A stretch of 64,000 nucleotides of DNA. Source: Xylaria sp. FL1777. Its lineage: Eukaryota > Ascomycota > Sordariomycetes > Xylariales > Xylariaceae. The position numbers and the translations under genes are program-made. The notes below the pieces were generated by a model, which worked only from the letters and a program-made list of their open reading frames with translations, was not told the origin of the DNA and searched no databases. Positions 21,269-33,594 of the stretch are shown here, one piece after another. Position 1 is the stretch's first letter; every line of letters begins with the position of its first letter. The stretch covers positions 62,001-126,000 of the forward strand of contig MU400532.1 in assembly GCA_022578965.1 (NCBI GenBank), given 5' to 3'.

Positions 21269-23659
21269 ATGTCCCACAGCGCATTGTCGAACAGCGCTTC
21301 TGCCGGCGCTCCTGCGCAGCCGTCTGCGAAGGGCAGCGCCGCCACCCCGAAGCTCAACTCACAAGACCTAGAGATGGGCGACCTTCCGGGAAGCAATGGG
21401 TCTCCTGCCCAGCCTGACATTATGCAGCTTGCCCGCGTTGGGGACATGGCAGGCATGGAGAAGCTCTTCGAGTCTTCGGAGTACGATGCTACTTACACTG
21501 ACGACGAAGGCATTACACCCCTCCATGTATGCACCACTCCTCGCTCCCATTACACGACCGACAGCACTGACCTGAGCTTCTTAGTGGGCTGCTATCAACA
21601 ACCAGTACGCCATGTGCAAGTTCCTGATCGACAAGGGCGCCGACATCAATAAGAAAGGAGGCGAATCCGTTGCGACACCGCTTCAATGGGCTGCTCAGCG
21701 CTCCAACTACTACACCGTAGATTTGCTCCTCCAGCATGGCGCTGACCCCCTGATTACCGACGCGCAGGGCTACAATACGCTACACATATCCACGTTCAAC
21801 GGCAATGTTCTGTTGGTTGTTCTCTTGTTACACCAGGGCATACCAGTCGACGTGGCTGATGCCTATGGACATACAAGTCTAATGTGGGCTGCGTATAAGG
21901 GGTTCCCGCAATGCGTTGATCTGTTTTTGCGATGGGGTGCGAGTGTGCACGCGACCGATGAGCAGGGATTTACGGCGTTGCACTGGGCCTTGGTTAAAGG
22001 GTCGATGCAGTGCATTCTCAAGCTTATCGAGTACGGAGCAGATCGATTCGCCAAAACACTAACAGGCAAGACCCCTGCGATAACAGCAAAGGATTTGAAC
22101 ACTGCTAGTGCTTGGCATCGTGCATTGAGGGAGTGTGGTTATGACGAAGATGGACATGCGGCGGTCCCATGGTGGCCAGGCTCGTCGTTTTTCCTCAAAG
22201 ACAAGCGAGGTTTCATGAACAAATTCCTGTTTCTCTTGCCAACATTGATGCTCTGGGTTGAACTCATGGTAGTTTCGCGTTTGCCGATATTTATATCCGC
22301 ATTCATCGCATTATTCATCATCTTCGGAATCCAGTGGGCTGTGAACCAAATTCTAGAATATGCGCCCCCAGATATGAGGCAGCTTCATAAAACCGTAGGT
22401 TTTCTCTATTCAATTATCCGTTATCAAACTAATTAGAGTGTAGCCATGGCTGGCAGGGATCTTCGCTGGCTCTTTGTTCCTAATCGGCGTCCAATGGTTG
22501 CTAGTAGTAGTTTCGGGTATGTCAAGCTGTCTTTTCTAGTCCATATCGCGTGGCTAACACAGAGCAGCGACGTATGCCCGCCATCCGCTCATCAACCTAA
22601 TCTTCTTGGTATTCTATGGGTTTACCGCATATTTTTACGCCACCTCTATGACGTTCGATCCGGGTTTTGTCCCTAAACTTAATGGCATTGCAGAGCAAAA
22701 GGCCGTGATCGACGAACTATTACGCTTATGGAAGTTCGATGAATCAAACTTCTGTGTGACTTGCATGATCCGCACACCTCTTCGTAGTAAACATTGCAGA
22801 CGATGCCAACGGTGTGTTGCAAAGCATGACCAGTAAGTGTTATACACAAGTCACGCTCGCAGTATCAAATTAACACCTCGCTAGCCATTGCCCCTGGGTT
22901 CACAATTGCGTTGGCATTAATAATCATCGCCATTTCTTTGTTTACTTGGTCAGCCTGATCTTTGGTATTGTCACCTTCGACTGGTTGTTATACTATTATT
23001 TTTCAGAGTTGTCCAGCTCCGGGTCATCTGAGTGTTTGGTGTTATCCGAATCCCTCTGTAAAATTGTCAATGCTGACCCATATACGGTACTACTGGGTAT
23101 TTGGGCCACTTTGCAGCTTACATGGGTTAGTATGCTCATTTTCGTGCAATTCATCCAGGTTGCACGGGCGATGACGACGTATGAAAATATGTATGGAATC
23201 CAAGATGGAAGTGCCGGTACACTGGGCTCGGCCTTCACGAGCACTGGAGCACCATTAGACCCGAGTCATCCAAACTTCGGGGCCCCCCAATCAGCAGGAG
23301 ACGATCCACTTGGAGCACGCAAAGGGTCTCATGGGCACAAGCACCGCAGCTTCTTGCAGAAATGGAGTCGGATACTCGGCGTTGATACCTTTATCGAAAC
23401 CGCTACCGGTCGTGGAGCCGCGACGGGAAAGAACATGCGCAAGAAGAAGAACCCATATAGTAAGGGTTATGTGCAGAACTGTAAAGATTTCTGGTGTGAT
23501 CCTTCGCCCATGTTTGGACGCAGGGAAAACGGCGACGCCATGTTGGGAGGAGAGCGTATCAATTATACCGAAGTATATGAGAGTCCAGCTGCCATGGGCC
23601 TGGGATTAACTGGACGGAGAAGAGGTGAATATGAGGCAGTCGCCAACGAAGAGGTGTAA
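21269..23659 (+). CDS. akr1: Palmitoyltransferase AKR1 (ankyrin-repeat DHHC S-acyltransferase)
   Basis: Five exons: 21269-21526, 21585-22394, 22444-22516, 22568-22832 and 22885-23659 (726 aa). Introns are 49-58 nt, all GT-AG, and the total is divisible by three. It transfers palmitate from acyl-CoA to cysteines of target proteins at Golgi and endosomal membranes; yeast Akr1 acts on casein kinases Yck1/2 and in endocytosis. Domain order: Ala/Pro/Ser-rich N-terminus, ankyrin repeats about 48-270 ([44 protein letters not shown]), two membrane helices, two more at about 357-408, then a cysteine-rich domain ([19 protein letters not shown]). Next come the active site Asp468-His-His-Cys471 ([13 protein letters not shown]) and two final helices. 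The Cys471 codon lies just after an exon junction that splits His469. A basic C-terminal tail follows. Confidence 0.95.
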
Positions 23660-24330
23660 GGCCGCTCACATCTGAAAACACACAAGATGCTGCGGCAACT
23701 GCTCAGCTCATCATGTTAATGCTGACACGATTTGGGATTGTTGCCTAGAGGCCGGCATATAGCCTCTGGCTTAGCATTGGATTATATCATTAGAACATAC
23801 AGGCCCTCAGTGGCTATTATGTGTATACTAATACGAAATTATTCTTAAGGAGACGCAGCCTTTGAGACTGCTCTCCTCGCGTTCTGAACTACCAAGATTT
23901 GCCCGAGACGCCACGAGTGAACACCTCTGAGTCCCGAAGCTAAGGGTCAAGGTTCATAGTATTCATCAGATGAACACAGCATGGTACTCACAGGTGAGAG
24001 GTGCCAATTTAAAAATAATGTCCGATTGGAGGCAGCCGCTGGGGAACGCACCACCCGCACAGTAACCTACTTGATCTTGGCTCTCGCCAGCCTCACCAGC
24101 GTCACCAGCAGCAGCACGTCGAAGCTGATTGGGCTAGGCCCTTACTCCAATTTTCTACTTATCGTGAAGACTATACTCTGGCTATCTCAAAAATATGCAT
24201 CGGAAAAGCTACTAACCAGGTAGTTCAGTGGCACAGTTAGTGGAATAGGTTAATTGGCATGACTTTTCTCCTAAGCGCGGACTTTGTGTCCGTTCAGACA
24301 TCTAGCCATCTCATCATGATGCTTGTTTTA
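23660..24330. other. Intergenic region, no gene seen
   Basis: Between AKR1 and the peptidase pseudogene. An 80-codon frame (23981-24223) has no recognisable content. Confidence 0.45.
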
Positions 24331-24394
24331 ACAGAACGCATTCCAGGAGTATACACGCTAAGCTCAATCTTCTCTTCGACTATAGTGCCGTCAA

Positions 24395-25345
24395 TCTAGA
24401 GGGTGAAGTACAAGTTCCTGGGCGACCTTGTCTCGTATCGCGGCCCGGCTCTTGTAGCACCCCACGGAGTCCCCGGTGCCGGTGCCGGCCACGAGTACGT
24501 ATCTCCGCTCACAAATCTCTCTGCCAACGACATGGCACCCCCATCATCTACTACAACCAGGTCGGCTGCGGTCGTTTAACGCACTTCGAGGAGAAGTTGG
24601 GCGACACATCCCATCAAGGGGCAGGACATCCTCATTGACTATCTGGGCTTTCGATACAATGGCTTCCTCCTCCTGAGCCAAAGCTAGGGCCGGGATGCTC
24701 GGCGGTGCCTACGCCTCGCTCCGGCTGAAGGGTCTAAAGAGGATCATCCTGTTATACACACCGGGCCGCGTGCCTCTTCTAGCTCAAGGATCACGAAATT
24801 TAGTAGCTGCTCCGCTGGACGAGATGTGCGCGACATTTGAAGAATGAGGTCGAAAGGGGGGTCACGAAAGCCCTGAGTTCGAAGGGGCCTCCAGGGTTTT
24901 CTATATACGGCATGTGTGTCGCCTAGGCCCTTATCCCGACAACCTCCTTAGGTCGTTTGATAATCTAAAAGAAGATTCTACCTCTTATTTGACTATGTAA
25001 GTAAAGCAGCTCCAACCCCCCCACAAAAGCTTCGATAGCATAAATTCTTGTGTGAAGTGTGGAGTTCAGAGGAGGTTACTACTCAATGAGTGTTTAGGCA
25101 AGGTCCATCAGAATTCATTTTTAGTAGCTTTTTTAAGGACCGGGAAGGATGGGAGGCAGGCCACAACATCGAGGTCGAGGTCTTACACCTCGATGGTCCA
25201 TACAATGAGGCAACAGGCTCTTACATGCAGCACTGGCTCTCCTCCATCCCGAAGATCATGCGGGTGACAATGGAGAATAAAATGCTAGCCACGTGGCACG
25301 TTGGGAACAGCGTGAGCGATTTTATGCAGCTGGTTGGAGAGGTCT
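24395..25345 (+). pseudogene. Decayed alpha/beta-hydrolase peptidase (proline iminopeptidase-type, S33)
   Basis: Reading across frames gives a continuous family resemblance: KYKFLGDL, then HGVPGAGAGHEYVSPLTNL (family HGGPG oxyanion motif), YNQVGCGR, the nucleophile elbow, LGGAYASLRLKGLKR, then SPEFEGASRVFYIRHVCRL and RSFDNLKEDSTSYLTM. After a GTAAGT...TTTAG intron follow QGPSEFIF, EGWEAGHNIEVEVL and DFMQLVGEV. It is broken repeatedly. The elbow expected as GQSWG reads SQS-stop-G at 24676-24690 (both changes G-to-A), one base is inserted right after, a TGA follows FEE near 24842-24850, and the SSHM/His region is replaced by NKMLATWH. The remnant is non-functional. Upstream bases from about 24330 may hold its first exon. 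Confidence 0.85.
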
Positions 25346-25789
25346 GTCTCCATTCCCTTGATCCTCTATCTATAGATATTGGACTCGGAATCGGCGCTAA
25401 GTTGCTATAAGTGCAGGTCATACTCACTATTACCCTCTTATAGTAGGTGTTAACATGATCATGAAAGATAACTAAAATATCAGAAGGCAGTTTTATAAAA
25501 TCGAAGTGCTATTGTAGCATATCCATTCCGTTGTGATAGTCGACTACCTTGAGGACTAGACAACTAAAATCGTTTTTAACGCTATCTTGCTATCTGACTT
25601 AGCATAGATCGCCACTTCACTTTCAGTCTGTGTTAGAAATTCTTCGACAAGTATCCCTAAAGACGATCACGTTTCCGTTCAGCTTTCACCGGAATGGAAC
25701 AGCTCTTAAAAGCTATCAGCAGAATTGTCAGCTTGCAAGCATGGAGTATATACCAGACTTCATCAAGGATGTACAGTAATCCTCTTTCT
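25346..25789. other. Short intergenic region
   Basis: Between the peptidase pseudogene (+) and the 3' end of the dehydrogenase (-). No gene seen. Confidence 0.5.
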
Positions 25790-26627
25790 TCACCACGGAT
25801 AAGTATCCCCATTTATGCTAACAAGTACATTGCTCTCATTATCCCTCTTGCCTTCGACGACATCCCGACAAGCGAGTCCAGACACCCTCGGATCAACAGC
25901 GCCCAACTTAATGGTCACCGCGGGGTCACCGCCTCCGAATTCCGTCGCGGCCCAGCCGGGATCAAAGGCGTGGACTTTCACGCCGTCATCCTTGAGTTCA
26001 TGAGCATGACAAGCGGTGAGCATGCCCAGCGCCGCCTTCGTGCATCGGTACGCCGTAAACGGCTGGTGGTAGAACTCGAATTTCGGGTTGAGCCGCGATG
26101 CTATCGAGCCCATGCTACTCGAAACGTGGATAAGCCTTTTCTCCTTCTTTCCCCCCTCAACCGGCTGAGTAAGTAGGAGCGTCCGGAACGCATCGGTCAC
26201 CCTCGACGTCCCTATCACGTTGATATCGTATATAGTGCGCATCTTGACCGCCTCGTCTTCGATCTTCGAGTAGTTCACCCCTGCGTTGTTAATGAGGACG
26301 TCCAGACGGCCGGACTCCGCCTTCACGGCTGCCACGGCGTCGTTGACGGATTGCGGCGACGTGATATCGAGCTGAATCGCTGATACTGTGTTCCCGTGTG
26401 CTACCGGTAGCTTCGCTGCGACGTCTTGGCCTGTCTGCAGATCCCGGCTGCCGAGATAGATGTGGTATGGCGTGCCATCGCTACTCGAGTTCGATTCGAG
26501 CAGTGCCTTGATAATTTGGAACCCTATGCCTCTATTACCACCTGTCCCATCTTGTTAGCTTAACGAGTTGGCACAAAGTAGAACGAATCTAGAACGAACC
26601 TGAGACTAATACTATCGTGTTCGACAT
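25790..26627 (-). CDS. Short-chain dehydrogenase/reductase
   Basis: Two exons, complement(25790..26541, 26600..26627), with a 58-nt GTTCGT...ACAG intron in phase 1; 259 aa. Classical SDR layout: NAD(P)-binding GGNRGIG (10-16), substrate/cofactor Asp68 (QLDIT), NNAG (94-97), catalytic Ser in HVSSSMGS (149-155), and Tyr174-x3-Lys178 (YRCTKAAL). PGWAATEFGG (204-213) and the C-terminal DTYPW follow. Closest in style to fungal carbonyl-reductase/sniffer-like SDRs of about 250 residues; the substrate is unknown. The first residue of the glycine motif is Gly instead of the common Thr/Ser-Gly-Ala. The 9-codon first exon is typical of this fungal subfamily. It faces the peptidase pseudogene tail-to-tail. 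Confidence 0.92.
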
Positions 26628-26720
26628 CCTGTTAGCGTATCTTATCAATGGTTAATATCTCAGTCCGTCAGCTAAGTCTACTAATCTACGCATACCTAGA
26701 TATTACACGACGCCGCCTCC

Positions 26721-26733
26721 TTTATATATATAT
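26721..26733 (-). promoter_or_regulatory. TATA box of the short-chain dehydrogenase
   Basis: On the minus strand this reads ATATATATATAAA followed by GGAGG, about 95-105 bp upstream of the ATG at 26627. Confidence 0.5.
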
Positions 26734-29700
26734 CTCTCTCTCCGGACTGGGACGGCAGGAACACGGAATTAAGGAGACGAGTGCCCTACCTGCATTTTAG
26801 CTACCACCATCTTTCTAAGTCTTTACTATCAGTAGACTCGGTAGTCTAAAATAGCTTCAAATTACCGTACGCGTCCGGGGTTAAGTTGCCATAAAGCCGG
26901 GCCGCTCGCGCTTCCGTTGGGGCATCTAGTTACAGGATAATTGCATAAATGCTCGGCTAGGTACCTACATATTCTACATATAGTTTTTAAATGCAACGGA
27001 GATAACCTGTCGGCCCCCGAAGAGATACCCAGGTAGTTGCTAGAGTTTAATGTCATAGAATAGTTAACGCTGATAGGTCCAGGGCCGAAGATATCGATAA
27101 TGACATTCTGGGATATCAATGTAGAATATTCCTGATAATACGAGGTTGATTTGTAGTTCGATATTGAAGCATTCGCACCGGTAATAGCATTAGGTAAGTA
27201 TATAACCCGATTTGTATGTTTATAATGATGTCACTGGCTCAAGAAAGTATACTCAATAGTATCTAGCCATGTCAAAATCCGACATAACAGCTTGAGTCCC
27301 TATCGCCAGTTTTCTGCAGAGGAGGGCATATAATCTGACCACTAAGTTCGGATATCTATGTTATAAGTCGACTGGTTAGAAATCTGGATGCGCCTAGGCA
27401 GCCCGAAATATTCATTGTGAGGCACTAAGGTACTCCTAGGAGAAATCAGGAGTTGTGAATGTGTCCGCCTCGACTGCAGTCATTTACGATGTTCGATCCG
27501 TCAAGCCTATCGGTTCATGCGCTGAATAGCGGTGAGAGGACAGAATTGGAGAAGGGCATATCAGGATTGTGTTGCCTAGAGATTCGCGCAAAGGGTCGAG
27601 GGCCCCGAGAATTCGGGTAATCGGATGGTCCCCTCGTCCCGCGGGCCGTGGGGGGGCAAACTCCAAAGAACGCCAACTGCATTGTCAGAGATGCGGAGAG
27701 AGTTGGGGAGGTCCTTGATAGGCCGGGAATCCCTAGCCTTGCCACGCTCGATCACGAATCACGGGCTGCCGAGAATCCTGATGTGCATGTGCATGATGTG
27801 CTGGTGCGAACGAGAAGCCTCTAGATGATGGTACCAAGGCAATGCCGACAGACGACCGGCGGAGAATTCTAGGTCATGATCCAGCCTGCTTTAGTTGTAA
27901 TAGGAAAATGTAATATCTATGAAGTATATCGCCGAAATCTACTGGCTTAACGTTTAGGTCATGTCATGGTACAGGAGAAGCATTATAAAAGAGATTTTAT
28001 ACTTCTAAGTAGTCTCTTACTTTCAAGGGAAGCTCCAACTGTTGGTCGCTGGCCTGTACACGAAATCTGAACGAATTATAGGTCTAAAACGATAGTGCCT
28101 GCAGCATGATTGCTTCATATTCCCGAATCAAATCAAGAAATGCCTTGAGATTACGAATAGGGGGAGATTCCGTTAATGGACAATTCGTACTTTGTGTCAA
28201 TGACCCAACCTTCTAGAGCACGGCATAAGTATGAATTCAACTCTCAATTTCTTAGAAATGACGAAGATATCCTTATGGGGCTCCAGGTGAGCTTCGGCTC
28301 TAAAACAAAAGCTTAAGTGCTGAGAGCCCGGATACTCGGCTTCAAGCGAGTAGGCGGAATTAATCAGCAGCACCTCTACAAGATCTCGCAGTCTGCATTT
28401 GGATTCCTCGCCGTCTAGTAGACGTTACAAGTGCGGCCAGACAATCAATATCTGGCGCTCTTGGGATGAATGGAGAAAAGGGGTCCACGATAACACACCT
28501 AATGCATGTTTCCTGACACTGCGTCGCCAGACCGACACTACAAATGGTACCTTTTGTTTCATTGCGGCGTTCGCCTTTGATGCCGTCAGCGAGAGCTGAC
28601 ATTGCGGCGTTGTAGTGCGGGTTTGTTTACATTGAGACAGCCACATAAAATTTTCAAGCAGGCTAGTCATTATATCACAGGCATTCGGGTTAATCGTCGT
28701 ACAGATGTCCTGGATTCAGCCATACAGTATCACGTCTGACGACTTCTGACTTTTGCAGTTGTTGTAGCGGTGGGGTAACGTACTTGAAGAGAACAAAAAC
28801 AAGCTTTTGGGATGTTTTGAGCCAGGTACAGGATGTATCTGACGTTGAAAGTGAGGCGAATCTGGCGAAAACTTGAGTTGTGGTTTAGCTGTGTAGTCAA
28901 TCAAGAACAATGCCACTTGCCGACTTCTTGTACGCCTCATTTCGAATACGTATGGATATAACCAACGTAAGGATACGACCCTCCGAAGATGGAAGGGAGA
29001 TTGCATGTACGGAACTTATAGTAGTCTGGTAAGTGGCATTTTACGCTACCGATCGCGTGAGGCAAATGGCAAAAGGCAAAAGGCAAAAGGGGCCGAGATG
29101 CCGTCTTCCGAACCCATCCACTGTCATCTAATTAGATATCAAATGGCAGATCTAGGCCCGGATAGCTACCTGCCAAGGGATGTCAACAAGGCAGCCTCAT
29201 CAATTGGATTGTCAAAAATTTTCAAGGCAAACAAACCAAGCATCGGAGGTTCCGCAGTCCAAAGCCATCAATTAATACGAGTGGCGAACGTTTGACTTAA
29301 GCAGGAGCTTGGTTGACAACCTGACCAGAAGCCGATAACCACGTGAACGATGCATGAAGCGAGTAGGATTATACACTTCAACATGATGACGCGTAGGTGA
29401 ACCGAGAGAGGACGACCGTTGGGAATTTGTCGCAATGAGACATGTGACTGCTGATGTTGTATCACCAGACGAAAGCGCTGGCAACGTACTATAGGGTCGT
29501 TTAGAGTCGAACGCCTCTTGAAGTTTGATTAGTTCGGGGCGTGATTCCGACGGGAACAGTACATACGGCGTCTGCTGCTAGACAGCCATGCAACCACGGC
29601 ATTACGTGCAGAAGCGCAAAGGCGAAGTAGAAGTGCAAATAGTGGACTATTGACCGGTTGACTGACGATCTACTGGCCGATTAGCTATTGGTCCCTTCTG

Positions 29701-32700
29701 AACGACATTGAAACCAACACAGGCGCTTTGCGAAACGCAAGGCCGCAGTTGGCCGGCGAGGCCACACAGTCGGGAAGGGAGATATGTGACGGAGGCGGTA
29801 TGTATGCTATGCTCAGCCTCTATGCACAACATAGTCTGCCAAGTTCTTCTCGTCGGACCAGTCAGTCCAGGCCGCTTGTGTGCTGGCCGCATGCATGGAC
29901 CGAATACACACATACCATACACTAGCAGCATGTCTACAGCTGAAACTAGAATAGGCGGCATGATTTATGTAATCTGATTATTAACGAGCCGTGTCAGCCT
30001 AACAGGGCTGAATCTGGTCTCCACTGCCAAGGGTTGTTTTTGAAGGTGAGCAAAACGACGAAGCTATTCATCTGTATAGGTCGTGAGGGTCAAGAACCTG
30101 GTGATTCATTCTAGCAGGATCGCATTGCGTTCGTCCTCAAAAAAAGCGTCGGTTCCCTCCCGATCGGAGCGCTAAAAGCCCAAAAAATGCGCGAGAGAGG
30201 GCGCCAACGTTGCCTTTACTAGGTTAGCTAAGAACCCTACCGTCAGCTCTTGGGGGCCAGGAATCCTTCGCTGGAGCAAAGCCTCACTCCGTCCTCTATT
30301 GGTGGCGGGAGGTGGCAGTAGTGTATGAAATGCCGTTAATGCTTCGATAGCTAATCGGACGTCCCTCGACGTGAGGATGGATACTACATACATACTACCT
30401 ACATGGACCTATGACATATGCCATGTCCAATGGCAGCCATGTAATCTCGGTAGTTGCGAGGGAAAACCGCGACGCAGCAAATATTGGATATGCGTATGCG
30501 TACGCAGTATACACTGCACGAGATTGATGCCGTCAGCTCGACAGCACGAGCACCTCAAAACGTGATACCTGCGTGATGCGCGAATCTTCCCGAGAGTGAC
30601 TCGGTCAGATGTGGCAATAATGACGCGAGCCTAGGAAATTGCAGGAGCCGCAAGGCGTCCAGGTAGGCAAACATTTTGAGGTCCCTAAAACGGGTTGCAC
30701 GATGCATATACGACGACACATATGACGACACACAGATGCTTGAGCGGGTAGGGTATTAGAGTTCCGTCGTCATGTCATGATAGCAACTGAGACAGACTGC
30801 TCAGAGACCCTGGGTGGTCAGTCACCTACAGAGACTAGATAATAATATTTGCACTAGATCGACATCAACAATCCCTCCCTTTCGTCGAGCATCGGGAGGC
30901 CCGCCGAACTGACCAGGCAGAACCAGTGGTTCATATTACCTACTATATTTGGAGTTGCGTTAATGTTTGGGCGCTTTATCAAAACACAGAGTTTATTATA
31001 ACCATACGGAGCCTTTCTTCGTTCAGGAGCCTGATCGATCGACTGTAAACATAAATCCAATCAGGGGCAAGTAATGCCATTCTGTACGTATCGTTTGAAA
31101 CCGTTTGTGTCTGCCAACATGCATAGAGCTACAGCCTGTCCTGTTGATGTGGGCGCTCAATGGGTAACGCACGTGAGGAATATGATGCCACCTATTCCAC
31201 TAGCTAGGCATCCATTCTTCTTCTTGGCGATTCCATGCTGAAAGCAGGCCATTCGAGTTCGGGTCGGACTTCCCGCCCTACACGGTGGTCTTATTGTTTG
31301 TTCGATACGTGTTCTCGTAGCAAGTTCATGATCCTATGCCACTATGTACCCAGCAGATGTAGCAGATGCTTTGTCTCCTTTGCGGCTCTGCGAAGCTGGC
31401 CGTCGGCTTACTTATCGTGGCTGAGGCAGTGTCGGCCTAGCGTCGTGGTGGACTCGAGCCGGCGGCAAGAAATGCTACTGCGCAGTGAAACGGGTTCTCG
31501 AACCAACAATTGATCGATCTCCTTGTAGCTCTTCGACGGCGAATCGGCTGTGCCCTCCTCCACATTCCTCCACCAAATCATGGCGCGACGCTGCCACCCG
31601 TAGCACTGGTACGCGATCACTGTCTACGTAGTAGTGGGGGGAGGACAAGACGCAGAATGACGGATGTTGTCAGGCCAGCGCCATGTATCATTCACTCATT
31701 CTCAAAGTCTATCGGGGTCGAGCCCCCGCGACGTCCAGTTCGATACTACCCCAAGGGTGTTGGTAGATGGACTGAGTAGGCACAAATCATACAATGCAGC
31801 ACACTACCTATCTAGGCAGAGTGCGTGTTCTGCTACATGTACGCCACCCACACTGCATACGCAGTATCTACTGAGTAGGTATATGTATTGTACAAGGGTT
31901 GGCACTACGAGATCGGACCTGAACAGAAGCGGGTGAGTCAACACCGACTGTTAGTCAGGACGAGATTGGAGACTGGAGACCGGAGACCTCGAGACTGGAG
32001 TAAATGTCTCTTGAATTCGATCGACCTACCTAATTTGCGATTTTTGGCATTTCCATTCTCGCACTAAACCAATCACATGCTGTGGGCTGGCTACCAAAGC
32101 TCGGTCGTGCTCCAGAGTACCTATTGCTCTCCAACCTCAGGTCAATGAATTGGAATCTCCCCTAATAGTCGGCCTCTTATCATTACTACGATGTACACTG
32201 CATGACATTTTTGCTGGGGACGTCCAGTACACTACAGCACCAAGGTTAGCACAGGCTTCCTGGGCCAGTACAGGCGGTCGGCCATCCATCTGGGAGTTCC
32301 CCAGTGTAACGTTTATTTTTATCTCTTGAAATTTCGAGGGATTTTCGGGCCTGCGTGCTGCTTTCAGCTGTTGGCCATGCCCGACGACCACACTCATCTC
32401 GTCCGTTTCATGTTCATTTCCACACTCGAGCGGGCGGTTGAGATGCCAATTCCATTAGTCGGACACGAGCATGGCCGGACACGGTTGGGCCAGATTGGAC
32501 CAGCTTACAGTAGGCACCAATAGTGGGAGTGTAGCTACCATGGTATCCTTGGTGTAAGCCGCATTGTCCTGTATGTAGTGTACCATTGCTTGCTTGCAGC
32601 ACGAGGACGTCTGTCACCGTGGGCTGGGGGCAGACCTGGGGAGAGGAAGGGAGGGAGGGAGGGAGGAAGAGGGAGGGAGACAAACAGCTAGCTTACTTAG

Positions 32701-33130
32701 CCTACTACACTATACCGGTGGTGTACACTACCTATAGTTAGGATAGGTAGGATACCTAGAGTACTATCCTACAGGGGAGGTAGGTAGCTTGTGCAGTGTG
32801 GTGTATGCTGTACTGCCAAGGTACCCAGGTGAGCTCCGCCGCATGGCTGTGGTGTCGCCCACGATTTCGTTCTGTCCCGGTTCTGTCCACTGGCCTTTTT
32901 GTTTCAATGCACCTTTCCGTTTCCGTTAGCTCCGTGCTGCGGCCCACCATTCTGCAGTACGGGACAAGGCACTAACAAGGGTCCTCTCCCAGGCATCCAA
33001 GCATCCAAGGACGAGCAGGGGTGGGCCCGTGTCCACTAGGTACATCTGTACCTTGGGTGAACCCCTGCTTCTTACACTTCCACCTACCTGCAGACCTGCC
33101 TGCTGCGCGCAAAAAAATACAAAATTACAA
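26734..33130. other. 6.4-kb gene-free region
   Basis: I find no gene. Open frames are under about 110 codons, overlap one another and show no family motif. Contents I can point to: a G-rich stretch at 27600-27660, (GGCAAAA)3-like repeats at 29062-29089, many TAC/GTA-type words around 30490, 31850 and 32700-32790, and the GGGA tract at 32649-32680. Composition is ordinary, unlike the AT isochore, so this is not simply RIP-degraded DNA. It may hold old, decayed genes or transposons, or noncoding RNA. Confidence 0.5.
32641..32680 (+). repeat. GGGA purine tract with G-quadruplex potential
   Basis: G3 runs at 32649-32651, 32653-32655, 32657-32659 and 32661-32663, separated by single A residues, meet the G3-N1-G3-N1-G3-N1-G3 rule. 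A further GGGAGGG lies at 32671-32677. Purine-only over about 40 bases. Confidence 0.75.
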
Positions 33131-33153
33131 TATGCCCTCCTCATCGTGGTCTC

Positions 33154-33165
33154 GATATATAATAA
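33154..33165 (+). promoter_or_regulatory. TATA-like element of the Arg/Ser-rich protein gene
   Basis: ATATATAATAAG precedes a C/T-rich stretch. From here to 33595 the plus strand contains no ATG, as expected of a transcribed leader. A second TATA-like word, ATATATAAAC, lies at 33438-33447. Confidence 0.4.
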
Positions 33166-33594
33166 GGGGCCAGGCCCGCCCCCCCTCGGCCCCTCCTGTC
33201 TACCCAATCTCATACCAACATACAATAACTTCCTATATTCTATCACCAAGCTCTACTTACCCACTGGTGCTTAGCTACCTCTCAGTCCCTCTATCCTACT
33301 TAAACAGAAGGCGTATCTGCTCGTGTGTCATCACAGCTCTGGACTCGGAAGCCGACCCCGAACAATCAGCCCAACTTCCCAAGCAACTTGACCGGCGCTG
33401 TCGTGGCATCGACACCGAGAGTCGTAATCAACAACTCCATATATAAACACAGACAGGACCGTGATCAAGAAGCGCCTACTTTTGAATCGCAGTCCTACCC
33501 AACTTACCTCCCTCGGCACTCACGACCGCGGCCGCGGGTTATTCAGCCCAATCCACCCAACACCTCACGGCACAACACCACACCTGACGCCACA

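Noticed and set aside
27484..27828. GC-rich small ORFs (about 60-76 codons) in the gene desert
   Set aside because: Overlapping frames on both strands, stops in all longer readings and no recognisable motif. It might be a remnant, but I could not name a family.
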